64,000 nucleotides of DNA, from the NCBI GenBank assembly GCA_965208385.1, contig CBDBOO010000044.1:78806-142805 (forward strand), in the 5' to 3' direction. Source of the DNA: Endozoicomonas sp965208385. GTDB lineage: Bacteria; Pseudomonadota; Gammaproteobacteria; Pseudomonadales; Endozoicomonadaceae. The position numbers and the translations under genes were made by a program. How positions within the stretch are numbered: position 1 is the stretch's first letter; every line of letters starts with the position of its first letter. A model generated the notes under the pieces. It worked only from the letters and a program-made list of their open reading frames with translations, ran no database searches and was not told the origin of the DNA. Of this stretch, positions 56,973 through 64,000 are shown piece after piece.

Positions 56973-58852
56973 GTGTGTCATGAGAACAGAGTCGGTCTGT
57001 TCGTAACTGTAATTGAGATGGAGGTGGGCCCTCCGGTGGCGGCTTCTGGAAGCGACCACCAAACCACTGTGAGCTGCGTTGATTAAGAGTCAGGGTGGTG
57101 AGCGTCACAGAAAAGGCGCAACTAGATTGCGTCAGGTATGAGTTCGGGAGATGAACGCAAGTGAACCATTGATGACGTGTCGTAAGCGTATATATAGACA
57201 TCAAAAATGAGGGGCACCACTACCTTATGATAAGTTCAGGGGTTATCCAGTTACTGCCTGAGCGGTGTCCGGCACAAAGATGGCATGAACCGATTTCAGG
57301 CTCTTTTATGGAACATGAGAACCTGTCGCTCTGGTGTTAAGGGAGCCAGCCAAGCTGACAAACAGCAAGGCTCAGAGTACCAATACAGAGCACAGGGGCG
57401 GATCAGCTCGTAGTAGTGTTGAAGCATCTGTAATGGATGTGGAGCAAAGGGGCTGACTTATCCAGCGGAAGGAGTAGATCAACCGATTTATTGGAATGAA
57501 TCTATGACGGAAGCAAAACCGTTCACAATTTCTAAAGAGCTTGTCTATCAAGCCTGGCGAAGCGTGAAAGCGAACAAAGGTGCTGCCGGTATCGACGGTC
57601 AGTCTCTGACTGACTTTGAAACCAATTTAGGCAAGAACCTGTACAAAATATGGAATCGAATGTCATCGGGCAGTTACTTTCCTCCCCCCGTCATGCGTGT
57701 AGCCATCGACAAGAAAGATGGAGGCACGAGGCTGCTGGCGTTCTTGTTGAGAAGACGACGGTAGCCGACCGTGTAGCCCAAACTGTGGTAAAGCTGATAG
57801 TCGAGCCATTAGTGGAACCTGTATTTCATGAAAACTCCTACGGCTACAGACCTAACCGCTCAGCGCATCAGGCGTTGGCGTTAGCTCGAAAACGCTGCTG
57901 GCGACACTCTTGATGATGGAGAAGGGGTCATTGATCTGGATATCAAAGGGTTTTTCGATAATCTGGATCATAAACTCATCATGCGAGCAGTGGAACATCA
58001 CATCAGGGAACCTTGGGTATTGTTGTACATCAAACGTTGGCTTCAGGCTCCGGTTGAAAATGAAAGTCAGGAGTGTCCGCGCGTAAAAGGAACGCCACAA
58101 GGGGGAGTTATTAGCCCATTGTTGGCAAACCTGTTCATGCATTATGCGTTTGATCATTGGTTGGAATGTAATATCCAGAATGTCTGGTTTGAGCGTTTTG
58201 CTGATGATGCGGTTATTCATTGTCACAGTAAACAAGAAGCAGAGTTCACGCTGGAAGCAGTAAGACGTCGTTTACTCGACTGTGGTCTTACATTGCATCC
58301 GGAAAAGACGAAACTGGTTTACTGTAAGGATGAGGACAGAACAGAAACGCATGAAAACACATCTTTTGATTTTCTAAGTTATACATTCAGAACGAGATTA
58401 GCCAGAAACCGGTATGGGAAATTCTTTCCCAACTTCTTGCCAGCGATGAGCAAGGCATCCGCCCAGCGTATCAAAGACAAGATAAGGGAGTTAGAAATTC
58501 CCACGAAACGATCATTGTACTCTCTTGAAGAGCTTGCAAAACTGATCAATCCACGTGTTCAGGGCTGGATCAACTACTTTGGAAAATTTTATCCATCAGA
58601 GTTGAGAAGAGTATTGTCATATGTGGAAGCCACTCTGGTTCGATGGGCTATGGGAAAATACAAGAAATTGAGGGGCAGAAAGAAGCGTGCAGCTCGATGT
58701 TTGGGGCGCATCGCTCAGAAAGCTCCTTGGTTAATGGCACATTGGCGAGCAGGCTGTGTGTCAGCGGTTGGATAAGAAGAGCCGGATGAATCGAGAGGTT
58801 CAAGTCCGGATCTGTGAGCAACTGACGGGGAGGTTCCGCCGGTTGACTCGAC
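56973..58852 (+). mobile_element. Nested group II intron (ORF-containing)
   Basis: Starts GTGTG (fits the GUGYG 5' consensus) and ends in ACTCGAC (3' AY). 1880 bp. Domain I-IV-like text is recognisable (GGAACATGAGAACCTGTCGC near 57310; CACAGGGGCGGATCAGCTCG near 57391). Domain V is 58779-58814 (GAGCCGGATG...GAGA...GTCCGGATCTG) and domain VI 58818-58852. It encodes a reverse transcriptase/maturase that is broken by two lesions. Boundaries are inferred from restoration of the host sequence. Confidence 0.75.
57504..58775 (+). pseudogene. Group II intron reverse transcriptase/maturase, disrupted
   Basis: Three reading-frame pieces: 57504-~57745 (YQAWRSVKANKGAAGIDGQS, RVAIDKKDGGTRLL), ~57745-57913 (TVADRVAQTVVKLIVEPLVEP, YGYRPNRSAHQAL) and ~57910-58775 (VIDLDIKGFFDNLDHKLI, PQGGVISPLLANLFMHYAFD, FERFADDAVIHC with the catalytic FADD, then maturase domain YFGKFYPSELRRV). 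At the first break a G is missing and about 12 bases (TTGTTGAGAAGA) are added where family members read GVPTVADR. At the second about 15 extra bases lie before GTC-ATT-GAT. The intron may need a maturase in trans. Confidence 0.88.
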
Positions 58853-58924
58853 TGGGGAGGGCTGGATAGAGACCAGCCCTTACCCGATTTATGTTGCGTG
58901 AATCCAGTCATCAAATTTAAGCCA

Positions 58925-59671
58925 TTAAGCTAGCTTCAGAATGTAGGTATAAATAAATGTCTGTGATATTAACTCTAATGAAGTTATCAATCTTTTTCTA
59001 GCGTTAATTAAATTATCAATTAACTCATATTCTAAATATTTTCTATAGCGAGTATCAGGTTGATAATGTAAATAATTAACTACCATGTTAGCACCACCAT
59101 CATTACCATCATTACCAAAGTCGCGTCTGAAGTTAAAGTCCCTGTAACTATACTTTTCTCCTTTTTCAGACTTTAAAAAAAGTGCGCTAACCCTGTATTC
59201 ATTTTCTTCTATTTTTTCTAGATATATGACAATGGTAGCTTTGTTCTCTGCTTCAAAAACAACTTTGTGATAGTTTTCTGACTTAGAATATTTTCCTGAA
59301 CTCCTTACTTTGAATGATGTTGGTTGTTCAATTATATGTTGTAATAAAGGGTCGTGAGCGGGAATAGTAAGTAAAAAATCAGGATTTATATCACCTTTAC
59401 TAGCCTCACCAGCGAAACTAAACAAGTTAGGCCAGTGGCCAATGTTTCCTATTAAAATACCATCAAATGGATTATGCGTATACAGTAAGATTGCGCCGTT
59501 ACTGTCTGTAATTGAGCAATTCTTTTCATCTTGAGGATCATAAGTTATTACTACATGGTATTGCTCATCATTATCAGAGTAAAACCAAAACCATCGTTTT
59601 TCAAAGCCTCCAGCAAAAGAAAAGGTGGAGAACATAAAAAAGAGAGCAGAGAGTAATACGATTTTTTTCAT
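58925..59671 (-). CDS. Predicted secreted protein of unknown function
   Basis: 248 aa. Signal peptide MKKIVLLSALFFMFSTFSFA with cleavage near AGGF. The rest is polar (KRWFWFYSDNDEQYHVVITY, DGGANMVVNYLHYQPDTRYRKYLEYELID) with no domain I recognise. The DNA is clearly more AT-rich than the housekeeping genes of the window, suggesting acquisition. It sits between two group II intron fragments. An AGGATAACCGA stretch before the ATG is a weak ribosome site. Confidence 0.65.
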   Translation of the reverse strand: MKKIVLLSALFFMFSTFSFAGGFEKRWFWFYSDNDEQYHVVITYDPQDEKNCSITDSNGAILLYTHNPFDGILIGNIGHWPNLFSFAGEASKGDINPDFLLTIPAHDPLLQHIIEQPTSFKVRSSGKYSKSENYHKVVFEAENKATIVIYLEKIEENEYRVSALFLKSEKGEKYSYRDFNFRRDFGNDGNDGGANMVVNYLHYQPDTRYRKYLEYELIDNLINARKRLITSLELISQTFIYTYILKLA

Positions 59672-59896
59672 TAGGATAACCGAATTTTATTATTACAACA
59701 CCTCCCTGTAGCCTGCGTTCCAAAAGCTACTGATAGTAGTGGATACTAGCGATTATGCAAATGATTATGCAAATTAAAGTATGAATTTATTGAGCAACAT
59801 AAATGCTTAGTTCAGCTGCCCGCATGATGCCCTAAAAGTATGTTCAGGATTAAGGCAGAACATTGGGGGGGTAATCGGGTCGGCTGGAACGACTTG

Positions 59897-60150
59897 GTAC
59901 GCCCGGCATGGGCATGAATTTATGGGGTGTAAGTCCCCTGTGGGAAACCGGCATTGATCGTAGGATCAATGATAACCACTAGCCGACGGCAAGTGCAGCT
60001 CCGCGAGGTGCTGTGCGGAGGAAGCCCGAGTGCAAAAAGGGGGGTGACAATAATCTGAAATTCGGGAGCAGGTTGACTCATGGTAGACAGTAGTCAGAAA
60101 ACTGTATTTCAAAATGGCACAATATCACTAAATTGCCAGCCTATTTTTTG
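59897..60150 (+). mobile_element. 5' fragment of a group II intron
   Basis: Begins GTACGCCCGGCATGGGCATG, one base off the GUGYG consensus, followed by GGGGTGTAAGTCCCC and CCACTAGCCGACGGCAAGTG, then GCGGAGGAAGCCCGAGTGCA: a domain I pattern of bacterial ORF-containing introns. An ATG at 60080 (MVDSSQKTVFQNGTIS) looks like the start of an intron RT but runs into a repeat cluster. No 3' domains follow. It may be the lost 5' half of the family whose 3' half is at 56937. Confidence 0.5.
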
Positions 60151-60178
60151 GGGGCTGAATAGTTACAAGTTTTGTGTT

Positions 60179-60301
60179 GAACATATGGATGTCCCTTTTA
60201 TTCTCTTTGAACATATGGATGTCCCTTTTATTCTCTTTTATTCTTCTGGATGTCCCTTTTATTCTTTTGTGTTGAATATATGGATGTCCCTTTTATTCTT
60301 T
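60179..60301. repeat. Cluster of four degenerate ~30-bp repeats with GAACATATGGATGTCCC core
   Basis: Units at 60179, 60209, 60239 and 60269 share TGGATGTCCCTTTTATTC; the first two are identical over 30 bp. A further copy with TTTCCC lies at 60488-60524. A shorter inverted match (GACATCCATATATTTT) is at 60436-60451. The 60302-60435 stretch between them shows no gene. Confidence 0.85.
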
Positions 60302-60537
60302 GGGCGGTTGTCAGTAATGGCAATGGTTAAGCGTTGACAGGGGAAGGTACAGGCTCAGTATTGAGCTCCGAAACCATCATCGAGAACGCCGACCTTGTTG
60401 GGTGAGGGGGAAGGCAATACGACGAGTTTTTTGCGACATCCATATATTTTCACCAAACTGAATCCATTGGTAAGTGAACAATTATTTAAGTTTTGTGTTG
60501 AATATATGGATTTCCCTTTTATTCATTCACTGATTCA

Positions 60538-61598
60538 ATGTTTACCCAAGAAGTAAACTTCAATGGACTACCCTCACCAGAAATCAATCCGGGCTTGTGC
60601 AACAACAGGATAGATTGCGGCTGGGCGCAATCTATCCTTATTCGTTATATGCACTTGCCTGATTTACTAGAAGAGCAATACCACAGGCATACACATAGAA
60701 AAACACCGAAAAACCAACAGCTAAAATTATTTGAGCTGCCGAAGCTTAGTTGGACAGCCATAGATGGGATTCAGTAACGTGCTGTAAAGCGAGGTCTGGA
60801 GCGAAGGGAAGCCAAGCTTCCCATGTGTATAGCAGTGGATGAAACGTCGTTCCAGAAGCGGCATGAGTACGTTACGGTGGTCACTGATAATATTGAAGGT
60901 GTTGTGGTACATGTAGCTGATGACCGCAAGAGCAATAGCTTTAATGAGTATTCTGATACCTTGCCTGAGGAGCAAAAAGCTGGGGTTGAGTGTGTATCAA
61001 TGGATATGTCTAAAGCGTATATCAAGTCGGTCAGGGGGAATATTCCGGAAGCTGATCTGAAGATAGCATTCGACAAATTTCATGTTGCCCAGTCCCTTGG
61101 AAAGGCTGTTAACCAGGTTCGCATAGAAGAGAACAAAGCCCTTCTGGCAGAGGGTGTAGAGCTACTCAAGGGGGCCCGCTTTGACTGGCTGATGAACCCT
61201 GAAAATATGACAAATGAAAAGTGGGGCAACTTTGAACCGCTGAGAAATTCTACCGCAGAAAACAGCGCGTTCCTGGGCTATCCGTGAGGTCGCCATGTCG
61301 CTGTGGGATTACAAATCCAGAGCTTGGGCAATCAAAACGTGGAAGCGCTGGTTGAGCGGGCTCAGCGTGTCGCCTTGAACCTATCAAGGAAGTTGCCAAA
61401 ACGGTTAAGGAGCATTTGTGGGGGATAGTAAATGCGATTGTTCTCGATGCTAACAATGGGCGGGTAGAAGGCATCAACAGCAAGATACAGAGCCTGAAAA
61501 GTTGTTCTTGTGGATACAGAAGCCGGGAACGATACAAGACAGCGATCTACTTTCATCTTGGTGGATTAGCTTGTATCCCCATGGTGTCAATCGCTTAA
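60538..61598 (+). pseudogene. ISL3 family transposase remnant
   Basis: The first part may start with the family-like MFTQEVNFNGL, but most of the N-terminal zinc-finger region is missing. ELPKLSWTAIDGIQ is followed in frame by a TAA and then RAVKRGLERREAKLPMCIAVDETSFQKRHEYVTVV, so a single base change (CAA to TAA) explains the stop. A frameshift near 61265 leads to ARSWAIREVAMSLWDYKSRAW and another near 61365 to AKTVKEHLWGIVNAIVLDANNGRVEGINSKIQ, the C-terminal DDE part. Non-functional. Confidence 0.85.
60597..60654. other. 58-bp hairpin, weakly attC-like
   Basis: Perfect 12-bp arms GGATAGATTGCG (60608-60619) and CGCAATCTATCC (60626-60637) with a 6-nt loop, flanked by GTGCAAC and GTTATATGCAC. 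The flanks are one mismatch each from the integron RYYYAAC/GTTRRRY boxes. No integrase gene is in the window. Confidence 0.35.
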
Positions 61599-62207
61599 AA
61601 TCACCCACTGAAACAAGGGAAGAGCCTTCTGCTCAACTCACAACGATTCAAAAAACAGCCCTGACCGCTCTCATTATGGGGATTGTTGTCACTGAAACAC
61701 TCAACTGGGCAGCCTTTGAGCGAAGGAGTCTTGGGAAGTTCAAGTCGACACGGCTGTGCTGGATTTTCTATTCAGCAAAGATTGCATGGCATCGTATGCT
61801 TCAGGCCAGTATTCGCAATATCTTGTCACATTACGGCATTACTGAAGGGACTCTGACGGTTGATGATTCTGCTAAACAACGATCAAAAAGAACGACCCGG
61901 ATCGAAGGCACTCATAAAATCAGAGATAAACCAACAGGTGGCTATATCAATGGTCAGGAACTGATCTTTATGGTCTTGGTCACGGACATTGCCACCATTC
62001 CTGTAGGTTTTCGGTTTTACGTTCCCGACCCTAAGTGAGAAACATACCCAAGGTCAGAACGTTATTACGATTGCCAGTTGGAAAAGGTTGAAGTTCAACC
62101 AGCACTTGATGTGCAGGGTTTGTGACTACTCAGGGTTATCCCTGAGTAGCGATAAAGTCATGGACGCCTACGAGCAGCTCAGTGGGTATGGAGCTATCGC
62201 TGCCTAA
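61599..62207 (+). pseudogene. Internally deleted DDE transposase remnant
   Basis: The N-terminal part (in the frame ending at 62038) reads LTTIQKTALTALIMGIVV, LGKFKSTRLCWIFYSAKIAW and LTVDDSAKQRSKRTTRIEGTHK, with DDSAK as the likely first catalytic Asp. It stops after FRFYVPDPK. A second frame, ~62060-62207, reads VITIASWKRLKFNQHLMC ending VMDAYEQLSGYGAIAA, which looks like the C-terminus of the same kind of protein. The middle of the nuclease domain is missing. It follows directly on the ISL3 remnant. IS family not assigned. Confidence 0.6.
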
Positions 62208-64000
62208 AAGTGTCTGATGTATTGTTGAATGTATTCTTCGATAAGTTGTCTCAGTTCATCAGAGTCAACAAAAAGGCTCTCGGAATCTTCTTCCTGAAGG
62301 TGCTTTTTTATCAGGGGTACAGGCAAGGGCAAAAACTTGCCTTTCTGCGAATCAGCCTCAAGGATTGCCTCTTTTGAAGTCAATAGTTGGTAGCCTCTTT
62401 GGTCTTCATTCTCGGCCAGGCTGTACAAGCCCAGGTTGCCCCTGTCTGCTTTAGACTGTTTTTCCAGGTAGTTCGCAAAAGACGATGGCAGCATGCGAAC
62501 GGCGTTTTCCAGCGTATCTTTTAGATTTAGAGCTTTGTCTAAAATACCAGATATGCCAGGAGTCACTTTTAGTCCATTTGATTCAAAGAGCTGCTTCAGT
62601 TGAGACATACCTGTCGGTGTTGGTCGGTAAAAAAAGTCGCAAGCAGCATCAGTTATTTCCCTCCAGAGATTATGAAAATAGTCCTGTTTATGAGCATCAA
62701 ATTGTAACGATATCTCTGTCTCAAACAATTGCATAAAATCCTCTCCCCCCAGTAGGGCTGACTGAAGAGTATATTCATGATATCTCCCCTCGATCACAGC
62801 CCCCCGACTCTGTATCAGTTTCACCTTCCTTGTGGTGTCACTGGTTTTTTGCACCCTGAAAGGTGGCAGCTGTTTTAGCAGGCGAGGTAGCATAACTTCC
62901 CCTTCCGGCAACCAGGTAAAGCCGGAACCTATACAAGTAGTTTTCAGCCGTTGTTCAAACGATGGAGAGCTGCTGCTTTTTATTTCAGTGGTTGCCGCAC
63001 TTCTTGGAGCAGCCTGCAAGCGTTTAATGACCGGAGCCTTGATCGATGGATAATATGGCTTAAGACGCTCCTCAAACTTCGCCATAACTTCGGGCAGGGT
63101 ATTATTCTGCTGGTGTTCAGTAAGAGACTCCAGTAGCCATCTGAAATTTTTATAGATATCTTGGATTTCATACACTGCCAGGTCACTCAACAAGTTCTCT
63201 TCCAAGACACCGTAGCTCCAGAAATCAAATAGTTTCTGAGAAATCATTTCACGGTACTTCCGTCCATAGATAGCCGACCCCTGGCTCAGCGTTGTATTGA
63301 CGGAATCTAGTAAGTGATACCAATTCTGGGCAGCCGATTTTACCTTTGTAGCCTTAACAAAATCTTTCATTTCGTAGAGAAGCTTCAGGACCGATTCGAT
63401 TTCTGCTTCGGAGGAACTTCTTCGGAGTACCTTTGCAAAGGCATAAAACAGTATAAAATCCTTTGCTTTCAATACCTCATCGTTGATCATGCCTGATTTT
63501 ATCATCTCTACGGCCTTTCGCAGATCGCTCAACGAACGGGATAAAAGCAGATTTTGATAACAGTGGGTAATGTCGTCTATTTCAAGAGGGGCCTTACCTT
63601 CTCTGGCTATCCACCGGTTAACCGCCTCCCGGGATGTACCCATCTTGTCTGCGAACCGTTGAGGGTCTGTTTTTGCGTCTTGCAGAAGTACCGTCAGCTC
63701 TTGCTTGGAAAACATCAGTCCTGTGACTGATTCCTTAAATGCTGGCTTTTCAATATGGGTTTTATTATCGGCACCGGCTCCACCCGGGTCGGCTTTCTCC
63801 CAGGTGCGCCCCCGGTCGGCAGAGTACTCAATCCACTCGTGTGTATCTGAGGTCACCAACCGCACTGGCACCCCCCTGGCAGCTGCAATGGCAAAGATGG
63901 CCCAGGCCCGGTGGCGACAGACTCCCTGCTTCTGTCTGATAATCGCTACCAGGCTACTGGCATCCGTATTGGCAGAAATATTTTCATCCGCTTTAAAGCC
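62204..64000 (-). CDS. Transglutaminase-like protein, C-terminal part (5' partial)
   Basis: The frame is open to the window edge (598 codons visible); a GTG at 63871 is an internal codon. The visible start holds a transglutaminase/protease-like core: catalytic Cys in GVCRHRAWAIFAIAAARGVPV, His in TSDTHEWIEYS and an Asp in WEKADPGG. About residues 90-120 (DPQRFADKMGTSREAVNRWIAREG) resemble a helix-turn-helix. The remaining ~470 residues are helical and unrecognised, with a Ser-rich linker (KSSSSPSFEQR). The full protein is large. The role is unknown; an effector or regulatory protein are both possible. The stop overlaps the transposase remnant by 4 bp. Confidence 0.65.
   Translation of the reverse strand, partial: GFKADENISANTDASSLVAIIRQKQGVCRHRAWAIFAIAAARGVPVRLVTSDTHEWIEYSADRGRTWEKADPGGAGADNKTHIEKPAFKESVTGLMFSKQELTVLLQDAKTDPQRFADKMGTSREAVNRWIAREGKAPLEIDDITHCYQNLLLSRSLSDLRKAVEMIKSGMINDEVLKAKDFILFYAFAKVLRRSSSEAEIESVLKLLYEMKDFVKATKVKSAAQNWYHLLDSVNTTLSQGSAIYGRKYREMISQKLFDFWSYGVLEENLLSDLAVYEIQDIYKNFRWLLESLTEHQQNNTLPEVMAKFEERLKPYYPSIKAPVIKRLQAAPRSAATTEIKSSSSPSFEQRLKTTCIGSGFTWLPEGEVMLPRLLKQLPPFRVQKTSDTTRKVKLIQSRGAVIEGRYHEYTLQSALLGGEDFMQLFETEISLQFDAHKQDYFHNLWREITDAACDFFYRPTPTGMSQLKQLFESNGLKVTPGISGILDKALNLKDTLENAVRMLPSSFANYLEKQSKADRGNLGLYSLAENEDQRGYQLLTSKEAILEADSQKGKFLPLPVPLIKKHLQEEDSESLFVDSDELRQLIEEYIQQYIRHF

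Larger units (their letters stand above)
56937..58888 (+). mobile_element. 3' end (domains V-VI) of a host group II intron, interrupted by a second intron
   Basis: 56937-56972 reads as a group II domain V hairpin (GAACCGCCCGGTGCGGACCC then GCAAGCCG-T-GGTGGTG). At 58853 the text resumes as TGGGGAGGGCTGG-ATAGAGA-CCAGCCC, a domain VI hairpin, ending TTACCCGAT at 58888. Joining the two pieces restores the continuous GGTGGTG-TGGGGAGGGC typical of this intron family. The intervening 1880 bp are another group II intron. Domains I-IV and any RT gene of the host intron are absent here. Confidence 0.65.

Noticed and set aside
58779..58814. tRNA-like GGTTCAAGTCC segment
   Set aside because: It is the distal strand of the group II domain V hairpin; no acceptor or anticodon stems fit.
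60080..60337. 85-codon protein
   Set aside because: Only the first ~16 residues look like an intron RT start; the rest is translation of the repeat cluster.
62126..62149. Perfect hairpin CTACTCAGGG-TTAT-CCCTGAGTAG as a terminator
   Set aside because: It lies inside the C-terminal coding remnant of a transposase and has no T run.

Overview
This window looks like the chromosome of a marine gammaproteobacterium, most likely Endozoicomonas or a close Oceanospirillales relative. That is an inference from gene content: Csd-type sulfur transfer, TcdA, TolC, WaaA and PrkA/YeaH/SpoVR, a large glycogen/maltodextrin block, and a dense load of transposases, group II introns and short dispersed repeats. 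No rRNA or tRNA gene was seen.

Layout. (1) 1-1.7 kb: the 3' end of a CsdA-CsdE fusion facing tcdA. (2) 2.1-28.2 kb: a maltodextrin/glycogen island. It holds a maltoporin gene and malM, each carrying two apparent frameshifts; malE-malF-malG-malK-malQ on the minus strand; and, divergent from these, glgP, glgB, glgX, pgm, glgC, glgA and a second glgB copy with two frame lesions on the plus strand. The logic is uptake (MalEFGK), trimming and disproportionation (MalQ, GlgP, GlgX), conversion between glucose-1-P and glucose-6-P (Pgm), and resynthesis through ADP-glucose (GlgC, GlgA, GlgB). The 0.9 kb divergent region between malE and glgP carries two arrays of 13-bp tandem repeats. (3) 28.2-33.4 kb: a DUF2726/zinc-finger protein, a cold-shock protein, a rhodanese overlapping a flavoprotein oxidoreductase, and an APC transporter. 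(4) 33.5-38.4 kb: prkA-yeaH-spoVR, a widely conserved stress module. (5) 38.7-53 kb: housekeeping genes (acyltransferase, TSUP permease, lgt-thyA, YbfF-like esterase, the homogentisate operon hmgA-fahA-maiA, cpdA, yqiB, tolC, waaA, a YceI-like protein). (6) 53-62.2 kb: a mobile-element pile-up. It contains an intact IS1634-type element with target duplication, an IS4-like transposase, a group II intron inserted between domains V and VI of another group II intron (a twintron-like nest), a separate group II 5' fragment, a repeat cluster, and decayed ISL3 and other transposases. (7) 62.2-64 kb: the C-terminal part of a transglutaminase-like protein with a possible helix-turn-helix segment, running off the window.

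The most unusual structures are the nested group II introns, the repeated 13-bp period shared by four unrelated tandem arrays, and the concentration of paired frame lesions in maltoporin, malM and the second glgB while their neighbours stay intact. All readings are by eye; no alignments or folding programs were run.
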